This document shows, piece by piece, positions 27,448-37,104 of a DNA stretch of 64,000 nucleotides (the first letter of the stretch is position 1; the number at the start of each line of letters is the position of its first letter). The DNA comes from Rhizobium cauense (GTDB taxonomy: Bacteria; Pseudomonadota; Alphaproteobacteria; Rhizobiales; Rhizobiaceae), in assembly GCF_019511525.1 (NCBI RefSeq), contig NZ_JAEUAT010000005.1, forward strand, positions 124,001 through 188,000, written 5' to 3'. Position numbers and translations under genes: made by a program. The notes beneath the pieces were generated by a model that worked only from the letters and a program-made list of their open reading frames with translations, was not told the DNA's origin and ran no database searches.

Positions 27448-28188
27448 ATGAATATTCATTCGTTAATTCAATTGCTTGTCGTTCTTGAAGAGTGTCGGAA
27501 GCCGGAGGGAGTGGTCTTTGAACTTGAACAGGTCATCCGTTCCTACGGATTTCACTATTATGGTCTCCTGAGACATTTCAAACCGACCGAAGATCCGATC
27601 AGCCTGATGTTTGCCGGCCATTGGCCGGAGAAATGGCCGCAGATCTATCTTTCGAAAAAATATGTTCTCAGCGATCCCACGGTTCGTTACCTCGCCTACG
27701 CTCAAAGACCCTTCCGCTGGAAGGACAGCCTTGCAGCTTTTCGCAAGGATCCGCATCATCGCCGCATGGAGCAGATGATGGCTGATGCACACAGCCATGG
27801 CCTGAAGGACGGGTATATTTTCCCGATCCAGGGTCGAAACGGCATTCTCGGAAATATGAGCGTCGGCGGACCACAGGTGGATCTCTCGCCAGTCGAAATC
27901 TCGCTTTTCGACGCAGTCGCACGAAAGGCCTTCTGGCGTTTGCTCGACCTCAAGGGAGAAGCGCAGTCTCTCGAAGAGGTTTCCGGCATCGACACGCGCC
28001 TGACGCGCCGAGAGATGGAAATTCTTCAGTATCTCGCGGAAGGCATGACGTCGGTGGAGATCGGCAAGCGGTTAAAGATTTCGAACCACACGGTCGACTG
28101 GTACATGAATGGGCTGCAGGACAAGTTGAAAGCAAAAAACAGACAGCATGCAGTTGCCGTCGCCTTCCGGCATGGGCTCATCACCTAG
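27448..28188 (+). CDS. expR: LuxR-type quorum regulator, ExpR ortholog
   Basis: A 246-residue regulator with an N-terminal acyl-homoserine-lactone domain and a C-terminal GerE helix-turn-helix (LTRREMEILQYLAEGMTSVEIGKRLKISNHTVDWYMNGLQDKLKAKNRQHAVAVA). Ligand-pocket residues are kept: W and Y in KWPQIYLS, DP in LSDPTVRY and W in PFRWKD. ATG 27448 (MNIHSLIQLL) is selected over 27406. No luxI synthase is nearby, so it is an orphan receptor. Position between ndvA and pyc matches S. meliloti expR, which controls exopolysaccharide and motility. Confidence 0.87.
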   Translation: MNIHSLIQLLVVLEECRKPEGVVFELEQVIRSYGFHYYGLLRHFKPTEDPISLMFAGHWPEKWPQIYLSKKYVLSDPTVRYLAYAQRPFRWKDSLAAFRKDPHHRRMEQMMADAHSHGLKDGYIFPIQGRNGILGNMSVGGPQVDLSPVEISLFDAVARKAFWRLLDLKGEAQSLEEVSGIDTRLTRREMEILQYLAEGMTSVEIGKRLKISNHTVDWYMNGLQDKLKAKNRQHAVAVAFRHGLIT

Positions 28189-28303
28189 TCTTAGAGAAAT
28201 TCTATTTCGTGCGGTCCAGGAAATTGAACTTTCCGTGACAGCGCGTTAAGACTTCTCTTCGCGGGTGCAGCATTGCCCGTTTCGATGCCGTGAGGAGACT
28301 GCA

Positions 28304-31300
28304 TTGCCCATTTCCAAGATACTTGTTGCCAACCGTTCGGAAATTGCCATCCGCGTGTTTCGCGCGGCCAATGAGCTCGGGATAAAAACGGTCGCGATAT
28401 GGGCGGAAGAAGACAAACTGGCGCTGCACAGGTTCAAGGCCGACGAGAGCTACCAGGTCGGACGCGGGCCGCATCTTGCCCGTGATCTCGGCCCGATTGA
28501 GAGCTATCTGTCGATCGACGAAGTGATCCGTGTCGCCAAGCTTTCGGGCGCCGATGCGATCCACCCCGGCTACGGCCTTCTGTCGGAAAGCCCGGAATTC
28601 GTCGACGCCTGCAACAAAGCGGGTATCATCTTCATCGGCCCGACGGCCGACACAATGCGCCAGCTCGGCAACAAGGTGGCGGCGCGCAATCTCGCCATCT
28701 CCGTCGGCGTGCCTGTCGTGCCGGCAACGGAGCCTCTGCCTGATGATATGGCTGAGGTTGCCAAGATGGCGGCGGCGATCGGCTATCCTGTGATGCTGAA
28801 GGCGTCGTGGGGCGGCGGCGGACGCGGCATGCGCGTCATCCGCTCGGAAGCCGACCTTGCCCGCGAGGTGACGGAAGCCAAGCGCGAGGCGATGGCCGCC
28901 TTCGGCAAGGACGAGGTCTATCTGGAGAAGCTCGTCGAACGCGCTCGCCACGTTGAAAGCCAGATCCTTGGCGATACGCACGGTAATGTCGTTCATCTCT
29001 TCGAGCGCGACTGCTCGATCCAGCGTCGCAACCAGAAGGTCGTCGAGCGTGCGCCGGCCCCCTACCTTAGCGAAGCCCAGCGCCAGGAACTGGCGGCATA
29101 CTCGCTGAAGATCGCGGGCGCTACGAACTACATCGGCGCGGGCACCGTCGAGTATCTGATGGATGCCGACACCGGCAAATTCTACTTCATCGAAGTCAAT
29201 CCGCGCATTCAGGTCGAGCACACGGTTACCGAAGTCGTCACCGGCATCGATATCGTCAAGGCGCAGATCCACATTCTTGACGGATTTGCCATCGGCACGC
29301 CGGAATCGGGGGTTCCCGAGCAGAAGGACATTCGCCTCAACGGCCACGCCCTGCAGTGCCGTATCACCACAGAAGATCCGGAGCACAACTTCATCCCGGA
29401 CTACGGCCGCATCACCGCCTATCGCTCGGCGTCCGGCTTCGGCATCCGTCTCGACGGCGGTACGTCCTATTCCGGTGCGATCATCACCCGCTACTACGAT
29501 CCGCTGCTGGTCAAGGTTACGGCCTGGGCACCGAGCCCGTCGGAAGCGATCTCGCGCATGGATCGCGCGCTGCGGGAGTTCCGTATCCGCGGCGTCGCTA
29601 CCAACCTGACCTTCCTGGAAGCGATCATCACGCATCCGAAGTTCAGGGATAACAGCTACACGACGCGCTTCATCGACTCGACGCCGGAGCTCTTCCAGCA
29701 GGTGAAGCGACAGGACCGCGCGACGAAACTTCTGACCTACCTCGCCGATGTCACCGTCAACGGCCATCCCGAAGCCAAGGACCGGCCGAAGCCATCGGCT
29801 GACATAGCCGAGCCGATCGTCCCCTATACCAACGGCAACGGCATTCCTGACGGTACCAAGCAGCTGCTCGACAAGCTCGGCCCGAAGAAGTTCAGCGAAT
29901 GGATGCGCAATGAAAAACGCATCCTGATGACCGATACGACAATGCGCGATGGTCATCAGTCGCTGCTTGCGACCCGCATGCGCACCTATGACATCGCCCG
30001 GATCGCCGGCACTTATGCCCACGCCCTGCCGAATCTCTTGTCGCTCGAATGCTGGGGTGGAGCGACCTTTGACGTCTCGATGCGCTTCCTGACGGAAGAT
30101 CCGTGGGAACGCCTGTCGCTCGTCCGGGAGGCCGCACCAAATCTGCTGTTGCAGATGCTGCTGCGCGGGGCAAACGGCGTCGGTTACAAGAACTACCCTG
30201 ACAACGTCGTCAAATACTTCGTTCGGCAGGCGGCTGCCGGCGGTATCGATCTCTTCCGCGTTTTCGACTGCCTGAACTGGGTCGAGAACATGCGCGTCTC
30301 GATGGATGCGGTGGCCGAAGAGAACAAGCTCTGCGAAGCAGCGATCTGCTACACGGGCGACATCCTGAACTCCGCGCGTCCGAAGTACGATCTCAAGTAT
30401 TACACGGATCTCGCCGTCGAGCTCGAAAAGGCCGGTGCGCATATCATCGCCCTCAAGGACATGGCCGGGTTGTTGAAGCCGGCTGCTGCCAAGGTCCTCT
30501 TCAAGGCGCTACGTGACGCGACCAGCCTGCCGATCCACTTCCACACGCACGACACCTCGGGCATCGCCGCGGCAACGGTTCTCGCTGCCGTCGATGCCGG
30601 CGTCGATGCCGTCGATGCGGCGATGGATGCGCTATCGGGTAACACCTCGCAGCCCTGCCTCGGTTCGATCGTCGAGGCGCTGCGCGGTTCCGAACGCGAT
30701 CCTGGTCTCGATCCGGAATGGATCCGCCGCATCTCCTTCTACTGGGAGGCAGTGCGCCATCAGTACGCGGCCTTCGAAAGCGACCTCAAGGGGCCGGCTT
30801 CGGAAGTCTACCTGCACGAAATGCCGGGTGGTCAGTTCACTAACCTCAAGGAACAGGCCCGCTCGCTCGGCCTGGAAACGCGCTGGCACGAAGTGGCGCA
30901 GGCCTATGCCGACGCCAACCAGATGTTCGGCGATATCGTCAAGGTGACGCCGTCCTCGAAGGTCGTCGGCGACATGGCGCTGATGATGGTTTCGCAGGAT
31001 CTCACAGTCGCCGATGTCGTCAGCGCCGACAAGGAAGTCTCCTTCCCGGAATCGGTTGTCTCCATGCTCAAGGGTGACCTCGGGCAACCTCCGTCTGGCT
31101 GGCCGGAGGCGCTTCAGAAGAAGGCGCTGAAGGGTGATACACCCTACACGGTGCGTCCGGGCTCGCTTCTTGCCGATGCCGACCTCGATGCCGAGCGCAA
31201 GGCAATCGAGACCAAGCTGGAGCGGGAGGTCAACGACTTCGAGTTTGCTTCCTACCTGATGTATCCGAAGGTCTTCACCGACTTCGCTCTGGCTTCCGAC

Positions 31301-31768
31301 ACCTACGGCCCGGTCTCGGTGCTGCCGACGCCGGCCTATTTCTACGGCTTGGCCGATGGCGAGGAGCTGTTTGCCGATATCGAGAAGGGCAAGACGCTTG
31401 TCATCGTCAATCAGGCGATGAGCCAGACCGATAGCCAGGGCATGGTCACTGTCTTCTTCGAGCTCAATGGCCAGCCACGCCGCATCAAGGTTCCGGATCG
31501 CGCCCACGGTGCGACTGGGGCTGCTGCCCGCCGCAAGGCGGAGCCCGGCAATGCAGCACATGTCGGTGCACCAATGCCTGGCGTCATTTCCCGTGTCTTT
31601 GTCTCACCGGGACAGACGGTCAATGCCGGCGACGTGCTTGTTTCCATCGAAGCCATGAAGATGGAAACGGCGATACACGCTGAAAAGGACGGCGCGATCG
31701 CCGAAGTGCTCGTCAAGGCGGGCGATCAGATCGATGCCAAGGACTTGTTGGTCAGTTACGCCGGCTGA
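28304..31768 (+). CDS. pyc: Pyruvate carboxylase
   Basis: Single-chain biotin enzyme of 1154 residues that makes oxaloacetate from pyruvate. Domains: biotin carboxylase (1-460, ASWGGGGRGMRVI ATP loop and EVNPRIQVEHTVTE), carboxyltransferase (about 530-850, TDTTMRDGHQSLLATRMR and HFHTHDTSG), allosteric linker and biotin carrier with EAMKMETAIHA near the C-terminus. The start is TTG 28304 (PISKILVANRSEIA) after GAGGAGACT. Length and sequence agree with the R. etli enzyme as I remember it. Confidence 0.98.
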   Translation: MPISKILVANRSEIAIRVFRAANELGIKTVAIWAEEDKLALHRFKADESYQVGRGPHLARDLGPIESYLSIDEVIRVAKLSGADAIHPGYGLLSESPEFVDACNKAGIIFIGPTADTMRQLGNKVAARNLAISVGVPVVPATEPLPDDMAEVAKMAAAIGYPVMLKASWGGGGRGMRVIRSEADLAREVTEAKREAMAAFGKDEVYLEKLVERARHVESQILGDTHGNVVHLFERDCSIQRRNQKVVERAPAPYLSEAQRQELAAYSLKIAGATNYIGAGTVEYLMDADTGKFYFIEVNPRIQVEHTVTEVVTGIDIVKAQIHILDGFAIGTPESGVPEQKDIRLNGHALQCRITTEDPEHNFIPDYGRITAYRSASGFGIRLDGGTSYSGAIITRYYDPLLVKVTAWAPSPSEAISRMDRALREFRIRGVATNLTFLEAIITHPKFRDNSYTTRFIDSTPELFQQVKRQDRATKLLTYLADVTVNGHPEAKDRPKPSADIAEPIVPYTNGNGIPDGTKQLLDKLGPKKFSEWMRNEKRILMTDTTMRDGHQSLLATRMRTYDIARIAGTYAHALPNLLSLECWGGATFDVSMRFLTEDPWERLSLVREAAPNLLLQMLLRGANGVGYKNYPDNVVKYFVRQAAAGGIDLFRVFDCLNWVENMRVSMDAVAEENKLCEAAICYTGDILNSARPKYDLKYYTDLAVELEKAGAHIIALKDMAGLLKPAAAKVLFKALRDATSLPIHFHTHDTSGIAAATVLAAVDAGVDAVDAAMDALSGNTSQPCLGSIVEALRGSERDPGLDPEWIRRISFYWEAVRHQYAAFESDLKGPASEVYLHEMPGGQFTNLKEQARSLGLETRWHEVAQAYADANQMFGDIVKVTPSSKVVGDMALMMVSQDLTVADVVSADKEVSFPESVVSMLKGDLGQPPSGWPEALQKKALKGDTPYTVRPGSLLADADLDAERKAIETKLEREVNDFEFASYLMYPKVFTDFALASDTYGPVSVLPTPAYFYGLADGEELFADIEKGKTLVIVNQAMSQTDSQGMVTVFFELNGQPRRIKVPDRAHGATGAAARRKAEPGNAAHVGAPMPGVISRVFVSPGQTVNAGDVLVSIEAMKMETAIHAEKDGAIAEVLVKAGDQIDAKDLLVSYAG

Positions 31769-31785
31769 TGGACATAGGAACAAAG

Positions 31786-31820
31786 CAACGGGGCGGCCTT
31801 TGGGTCGCCCCGTTTATTTT
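31786..31820 (+). terminator. Intrinsic terminator after pyc
   Basis: Stem AACGGGGCG / CGCCCCGTT with a ten-base loop, followed by TATTTT, between pyc and the reductase gene. Confidence 0.88.
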
Positions 31821-31837
31821 CCATGAAAAGGATTGAT

Positions 31838-32398
31838 ATGAGTAAGCTCAAGATTGCCGTTATCGTCGGAAGCACACGTATCGGCCGCTTTGCGGATCAT
31901 CCCGCCAAGTGGATTGCCGAAATTGCCGCAAGCCGCCCCGACCTCGAGGTCGAGGTTCTCGATCTCCTGGACTATCCGATGTCATTCCTCGGACAGGCAA
32001 GCGCGACCGAAGCCCAGAACCAGACCGCGGAGCGCTGGAAAAAGAAGCTACGCGAGTTCGACGGCTACATTTTCACGGCGGCCGAGTACAATCATGCCCC
32101 GACCGCAGTCCTCAAGAATGCGATCGACCTCGGCGAATTCATCCATAAGCCTGTCGCGTTCGTTGGCTACGGCGGCGTCGGTGGCGCACGCGCGGTCGAG
32201 CAGTTGCGGTTGATCTTCGTCGAAATGAGCGCTGTTTCAGTGAAGACCGGCGTTCACATCTCGTTCCCGGAATATCTCTCGGTCGCCAAGGACGGAAAGA
32301 GCCTGAACGACTACGCGCATCTCGTCGAGGCCGCCAAGAACCAGCTTGACCAGCTCATCTGGTGGGGCAGAGCGCTAAAGGCGGCACGCGCGGTCTGA
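31838..32398 (+). CDS. NADPH-dependent FMN reductase family protein
   Basis: A 186-residue flavodoxin-fold protein. The FMN phosphate loop is VGSTRIGRFADHPAKW; TAAEYNHAPTAVLKNAIDL is the family's FMN/isoalloxazine motif, and GYGGVGGARAVEQLRLI follows. ATG 31838 is used since AAAGGA precedes it and overlaps the alternative ATG 31823. Such proteins reduce FMN, quinones or azo dyes; the physiological substrate is unknown. Confidence 0.88.
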   Translation: MSKLKIAVIVGSTRIGRFADHPAKWIAEIAASRPDLEVEVLDLLDYPMSFLGQASATEAQNQTAERWKKKLREFDGYIFTAAEYNHAPTAVLKNAIDLGEFIHKPVAFVGYGGVGGARAVEQLRLIFVEMSAVSVKTGVHISFPEYLSVAKDGKSLNDYAHLVEAAKNQLDQLIWWGRALKAARAV

Positions 32399-32419
32399 CG
32401 CTCTACCCGCCGCCCGTGC

Positions 32420-33181
32420 TTAAATGTCGTAAGTATGGGCGGCGTTAATCGTCGAGATGAAGCGCTTGGTGCGCTCGCGCTCCGGCGCTGTGAAGATGTT
32501 CCGTGCGCTTCCCGTCTCCACCACGCTTCCGGCCTCGAGGAAGACAACGTCATTAGCGATCTTCGAAGCAAGACGCAGGTCATGCGTCGCCATCACCATC
32601 GTCGTGCCCTCGGTCGCGAGACGACCGAGAACATCTACCACTTCAGCCGAGAGTTCCGGATCGAGCGCCGATGTAGGTTCGTCGCAGAGAAGAACGCGCG
32701 GCGATGGGGCAAGCGCACGGGCGATTGCGACACGCTGCTGTTGACCGCCCGAAAGCGTTGACGGCCAGGCGTCGGCCTTGTGTGCCATGCCGACCTTCGT
32801 CAGCAGTTCCATTGCGCGTTCCCGCGCCTTCTCTTTCGGCCATCGGAGCACGGTGACGAGTCCTTCCATCACATTCTCGATGGCGGTCTGATGCGGGAAG
32901 AGCTGGAAGTTCTGGAATACCATGCCGGTCTGCCGGCGGATCTTCTGGATCGCCTGCCAGCCGGTTTTCTGGCCCGGGGCGAAGCTCAGCTTCTCCTCGC
33001 CGAGGCGGATCATGCCCGATGTCGGGATTTCGAGCAGGTTGATGCAGCGCAGAAGCGTGCTCTTGCCACCTCCCGAAGGACCGACGAGCGCCGTGACGCT
33101 TCCTTCTGGAATGCGGATGCTGATGTCCTTGAGGATGACGGCGTCGCCGAAGCGCTTTTCGATATGAGAAAGCTCGATCAT
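32420..33181 (-). CDS. Polar amino-acid (cystine-type) ABC importer, ATPase
   Basis: A 253-residue GlnQ/HisP-class ATPase: Walker A VGPSGGGKSTLLRC, Q-loop MVFQNFQLFPHQTAIENV, signature LSGGQQQRVAIARAL, Walker B VLLCDEPTSALDPEL and H-loop MATHDLRLA. ATG 33181 overlaps the permease stop (ATGA), so the two are co-translated. Last gene of a three-gene importer operon. Confidence 0.93.
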   Translation of the reverse strand: MIELSHIEKRFGDAVILKDISIRIPEGSVTALVGPSGGGKSTLLRCINLLEIPTSGMIRLGEEKLSFAPGQKTGWQAIQKIRRQTGMVFQNFQLFPHQTAIENVMEGLVTVLRWPKEKARERAMELLTKVGMAHKADAWPSTLSGGQQQRVAIARALAPSPRVLLCDEPTSALDPELSAEVVDVLGRLATEGTTMVMATHDLRLASKIANDVVFLEAGSVVETGSARNIFTAPERERTKRFISTINAAHTYDI

Positions 33182-33858
33182 GCGTTTGCCTCCAGCATGC
33201 CGCCGTAGCGGGCGAAGCGACGCTCAAGGCGGACCTGCAGCGCTGACAGAACGGAACTCAGGGCAAGGTATATCAATGCGGCTTCGATGTAGAGGATCAG
33301 CGGCTCGTAAGTGGTTGCGACGATGCGCTGCGCCGCCTGGAACAGCTCAGGCACCGTGATGGCGGCTGCAAGCGAAGTGTCCTTCACCAGCGAGATGAAT
33401 GTATTGGAGAGCGGCGGCACCGCAACGCGCCCAGCCTGCGGCAAGATGGTGCGGCTCATCGCCTGGCGCCAGCTCATGCCGATCGAATAGGCTGCTTCCC
33501 ACTGCCCCTTCGGTACGGACGAGATGACGGCGCGGATGATCTCCGAACTATAGGCGCCGATATTGAGGGTGAAGCCGATCAGTGCCGCCGGAAAGGCGTC
33601 GAGCAAGATGCCTATGCTTGGCAGCCCGTAGAAAATCACGAAGAGCTGCACCAGAAGCGGCGTGCCTCTGATAACCCACACATAGAAGCGGGCAATGGCG
33701 ACAACAGGTGCCGGCCCGAAGAGCCGCGCTATTGCGGTGATCAGCCCAAGGATAAGACCGAACGTGAAGGACAGGAGGGTGAGCGGGATTGTGAAGATCA
33801 GGCCAGCCCAGAGGAGAGGCCCGAGCGAATCCGCCATCAATTGGAGCCAGTTCGGCAA
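33178..33858 (-). CDS. Polar amino-acid (cystine-type) ABC importer, permease
   Basis: A 226-residue HisM/YecS-type inner-membrane protein with about five membrane helices. Motifs YVWVIRGTPLLVQLFVIFYGLP and GAYSSEIIRAVISSVPKGQWEAAYSIGMSWRQAMSRTILPQA (the EAA loop) are typical. One permease gene only, so a homodimer is likely, as in the YecS/TcyL system. Confidence 0.92.
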   Translation of the reverse strand: MPNWLQLMADSLGPLLWAGLIFTIPLTLLSFTFGLILGLITAIARLFGPAPVVAIARFYVWVIRGTPLLVQLFVIFYGLPSIGILLDAFPAALIGFTLNIGAYSSEIIRAVISSVPKGQWEAAYSIGMSWRQAMSRTILPQAGRVAVPPLSNTFISLVKDTSLAAAITVPELFQAAQRIVATTYEPLILYIEAALIYLALSSVLSALQVRLERRFARYGGMLEANA

Positions 33859-33880
33859 GGTGCAATCCCCAAAGAAAGAC

Positions 33881-33911
33881 GCGTCCAGCGAGGTTTCGCT
33901 GGACGCTTTTC
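33881..33911 (-). terminator. Hairpin between binding-protein and permease genes
   Basis: Eleven-base perfect stem GCGTCCAGCGA / TCGCTGGACGC with a four-base loop; on the minus strand GTCTTTCTTT follows. It lies inside the importer operon after the binding-protein gene, where partial termination or 3' protection would give more binding protein than membrane subunits. Confidence 0.7.
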
Positions 33912-33962
33912 AGGCACATATAAAGGATGTGGCGGCGGCAGCAAGCCGTCTGTAGCCGCGAC

Positions 33963-34736
33963 TTACTTCGAAACGTCCTGGCCGAAGTACTTGTCGGAGA
34001 TCTTCTTGTAGGTGCCATCAGCCTTGATCTCTGTCAGCGCCTTGTTGATTGCTTCCAGCAGTTCCGGCTCACCCTTGCGGATAATGATACCGGAGTAATC
34101 GGCATTTTCCTGCTCTGCGACAATCTTCACCGGCGCTTCCGGCTTGTGCTTCTTGAAGTCGAGGAAGGAAAGGCTGTCATTGATCGTCGCGTCGGCGCGC
34201 TTGGTCAGCACCAGCTGGATGGACTGGTCAAAGCCGTCGGTACCAACGAGTTCGGCACCTGCCTCCTGGGCGAGCTTGCCGAAGTTGCTGGTCAGTGATT
34301 GAGCGGATTTCTTGCCCTTGAGATCCGCGAAGCCCTTAATGCTGTCGTCGCCATCGCGAACGATAAGCACGGCCTTAGAGGCGATGTAGGGCTCGGAGAA
34401 ATCATACTTCTGCTTGCGCGCCTCGGTGATGCCGACCTGGTTGATGACGGTGTCGTAACGCTTTGCGTCGAGACCGGCGATCAAGCCATCCCATTTGCCT
34501 TCGACGAACTCTGGTTTGACGCCGAGCTTGGCAGCGATCGCTTCGCCGATCTCTACGTCAAAGCCGACCAGCTTGCCGCTCGCGTCGTGAAAGGTGAACG
34601 GAGCATAGGTTCCTTCGGTGCCGATCTTGAAGACACCAGCGGATTTGATGGCGGCGAGGTTATCGCCTGCGACGGCGGGAAGAAGTGCGGCGGCCTGGAT
34701 CAGTGCTGCGGCAGCGATGGTCTTCAGGAGGTTCAT
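33963..34736 (-). CDS. Periplasmic amino-acid (cystine-type) binding protein
   Basis: A 257-residue family 3 solute-binding protein with signal peptide (MNLLKTIAAAALIQAAALLPAVAG). The mature part FKIGTEGTYAPFTFHDASGKLVGFDVEIG, KWDGLIAGLDAKRYDTVINQVGITEARKQKYDFSEPY and ADATINDSLSFLDF resembles E. coli TcyJ (FliY), so cystine is the best guess. ATG 34736 is used since the open frame to 34847 lies before the signal peptide. Divergent from the DeoR gene. Confidence 0.9.
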   Translation of the reverse strand: MNLLKTIAAAALIQAAALLPAVAGDNLAAIKSAGVFKIGTEGTYAPFTFHDASGKLVGFDVEIGEAIAAKLGVKPEFVEGKWDGLIAGLDAKRYDTVINQVGITEARKQKYDFSEPYIASKAVLIVRDGDDSIKGFADLKGKKSAQSLTSNFGKLAQEAGAELVGTDGFDQSIQLVLTKRADATINDSLSFLDFKKHKPEAPVKIVAEQENADYSGIIIRKGEPELLEAINKALTEIKADGTYKKISDKYFGQDVSK

Positions 34737-34979
34737 TTTTCTGTCCAATTCACGGTGTGTTCGATGCATGGAAAATCGCAGAAAAGCATTCAAGAGGAAG
34801 CGTAGAAAACTGCGAATAAAATCGGCAGGTGCGAATATTTTTCTCATATCTCACGATTTCGGTGTGCCTTGTTTCGTGGCGTGACGAAACGTGTATGCGC
34901 CCACCTTGCGTGCCTACTCTCATTTGTTTATGCACGTTATTGCCTGATTGGCGAGAAGATTGAGAAAACCGGCACGAAC

Positions 34980-35762
34980 ATGAATGAACTTCTGATGCAA
35001 GAACGGCAAAGCGCCATTTCGCGCAAGCTGCAGACCAACGGTCGTGTCCTTGCCGCCGAGTTGGCGGAAGAGTTCGGTGTATCCGAGGATACGGTGCGGC
35101 GGGATCTTCGCGAGATGGCGGCCGCGGGCCTCTGCGAGCGCGTTTACGGCGGTGCGCTGCCGGTTTCACCTGCCAGCACCAGCTTGAACCACCGGATGGG
35201 GGTTGCGCGGGATCGCAAGCACACACTGGCGCTCGCTGCCGTTTCGCAGATAGTGCCGGGATCGACAGTCTTCTTCGATGCCGGCAGTACGAATCTTGCT
35301 ATCGCCGCGGCGCTACCAGCCGACATGGTATTGACTGCGGCCACGAACGCGCCGGCGATCGCTACCGCACTGCTCGAAAAGCCTTTGGTCAATGTCATTC
35401 TCATAGGGGGTCTTGTCGATCGGCAGGTTGGTGGTGCGCTTGGTGCGAAAGCCATGCGGGATATGGAGTCGCTGTCGCCTGATCTCTGCGTGCTCGGCGC
35501 CTGCGGTATTGATCTGGCAGCCGGTGTTACGACCTTCGGGTTCGAGGATGCCGAGTTCAAGCGCTTTGCGGCATCGCGGAGCAGGGAGGTCCTGGTTGCG
35601 GTGACCTCGGAGAAATTTGCCACCGCTGCGCCGCATGGCGTTCTTCCAGTGGCGCATTGTGGGTGTCTGGTGGTGGAGAGCGACGCCGATCCAGCCGTGC
35701 TGGCTCACTATCGCGAACGCGGCTGCAAGACGATCGTGGCCGGTGAGACGGTGAAAGCTTAA
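34980..35762 (+). CDS. DeoR-family transcriptional regulator
   Basis: A 260-residue repressor: N-terminal helix-turn-helix MQERQSAISRKLQTNGRVLAAELAEEFGVSEDTVRRDLREMAAAGLCERVYGGAL and a C-terminal sugar-phosphate-sensing DeoRC domain (VFFDAGSTN, VILIGGLVDRQVGGALG, DLCVLGACGID). ATG 34980 begins the conserved part. It lies 50 bases before the MFS gene in the same direction, so it may regulate it in response to a sugar phosphate. Confidence 0.9.
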   Translation: MNELLMQERQSAISRKLQTNGRVLAAELAEEFGVSEDTVRRDLREMAAAGLCERVYGGALPVSPASTSLNHRMGVARDRKHTLALAAVSQIVPGSTVFFDAGSTNLAIAAALPADMVLTAATNAPAIATALLEKPLVNVILIGGLVDRQVGGALGAKAMRDMESLSPDLCVLGACGIDLAAGVTTFGFEDAEFKRFAASRSREVLVAVTSEKFATAAPHGVLPVAHCGCLVVESDADPAVLAHYRERGCKTIVAGETVKA

Positions 35763-35812
35763 TTCAATCGAGCGCCGGGCTGGTTCCGTCGCCACGCATA
35801 TTGGGAAGAGAC

Positions 35813-37006
35813 ATGGATAATCAAGTGAAGGTGGCAACGACCGCAAGAAGCGGTTTCGTGACCAAGGGCAGGGCGGCAGTCTCGTTGCTGTTTTTGATGA
35901 ACGGCTTTCTGGTCGGCTCCTGGGCGCCGAAGATTCCAGACTTCGCCGAACGCCTGCAACTCAGCAAGTTCGAACTCGGTCTCATGATCCTTGTTTTTGG
36001 CGTCGGTTCGCTGATGTTGATGCCGATCGGAGGGACGCAGATCGCACGCTACGGTTCGAAGCGCGTGGCGCAGGTTGCTGCGGTTTGCCTGTTGCCTTGC
36101 CTGCTTGCGCTGACGCTGTCGCCAAATGTCCTGACCGGAGCAATCTCGATCTTTCTGTTCGGCGGCTTCATCGGCGCGATGGACGTTGCCATGAATGCGA
36201 ATGCCGTCGCTGTCGAACAATCGATGCGGCGAGCCATCATGTCTTCGTGCCATGCCTTCTGGAGCCTGGGGGGTCTGATCGGCGCGGGTCTCGGAGGGTT
36301 GCTGATCTCCCAATTTGGCGTGCTTTGGCATGCGCAGATCGCAACCGTGCTGGCTGCAGTCTTCCTCGCAGTCGCGTGGCCGATGATCCTGACAGATCAG
36401 CCGCACCCCGACGAAAAGAAGGAAAAGCTGCGGCTGCCGCTCACTCCGCTGCCCTGGCTGCTCGGCCTGATGGCGCTTTTCTCCATGGTTCCGGAGGGCG
36501 CCGTGTTGGACTGGGGTGCGCTCTACCTGCGCCAGGAACTCGGCGCATCCGTGGCCGTCTCCGGCTTCGGCTTTGCTGCGTTCTCGCTCACCATGGCGAT
36601 CATGCGGTTTGGCGGCGATCTCGTTCGTGATCGTCTCGGCGGCGTGATGACGCTTCGCATCTGCACACTGTTTGCTATCGCAGGCATGCTTCTGGCCGCC
36701 TTCGCGCCCAACGCCGAAATTGCGATTCTCGGCTTTGCCTTCTGCGGGATCGGGATTTCGAACATGGTTCCGATCGCCTTCTCGGCTGCCGGCAATGTTC
36801 CGGGTCTGAGGGCTGGCATCGGCCTGTCTGTTGTCACCACAATGGGTTACTCCGGCATGCTGGTTGCGCCCTCCGTGATCGGTTTCGTGGCAGAGCACAT
36901 CGGCTTCAGCGTGGTCTTCATGGCGCTGCCCGTCTTGCTTGTCGTCGTCCTGCTGTTCTCGAACCTCGCGCGCTATGCCGATGGTATTTCGGGCGGCGGT
37001 CACTGA
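35813..37006 (+). CDS. MFS transporter (YbjJ/FucP-like)
   Basis: A 397-residue carrier with about 12 membrane segments: FLMNGFLVGSWAPKIPDFAERLQLSKFELGLMILVFGVGSL at the start, GAMDVAMNANAVAVEQSMRRAIMSSCHAFWSLGGLIGAGLGG in the middle. ATG 35813 follows GGGAAGAG. The pairing with a DeoR regulator suggests a sugar or sugar derivative as substrate or efflux cargo; this is inference. Confidence 0.87.
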   Translation: MDNQVKVATTARSGFVTKGRAAVSLLFLMNGFLVGSWAPKIPDFAERLQLSKFELGLMILVFGVGSLMLMPIGGTQIARYGSKRVAQVAAVCLLPCLLALTLSPNVLTGAISIFLFGGFIGAMDVAMNANAVAVEQSMRRAIMSSCHAFWSLGGLIGAGLGGLLISQFGVLWHAQIATVLAAVFLAVAWPMILTDQPHPDEKKEKLRLPLTPLPWLLGLMALFSMVPEGAVLDWGALYLRQELGASVAVSGFGFAAFSLTMAIMRFGGDLVRDRLGGVMTLRICTLFAIAGMLLAAFAPNAEIAILGFAFCGIGISNMVPIAFSAAGNVPGLRAGIGLSVVTTMGYSGMLVAPSVIGFVAEHIGFSVVFMALPVLLVVVLLFSNLARYADGISGGGH

Positions 37007-37104
37007 GCCGTGCTCCAAACAAAAGTGATGCGCGGGGCGGGTTGACAACAAAGCAGGCATGATCCACCTGAAAGACACGAATTTTAGGGGTTCAAGAACT
37101 CTAC

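Noticed and set aside
28202..30442. 746-codon open frame on the minus strand opposite pyc
   Set aside because: Shadow of the strong codon bias of pyc; no domain, no ribosome site, and pyc is certain.
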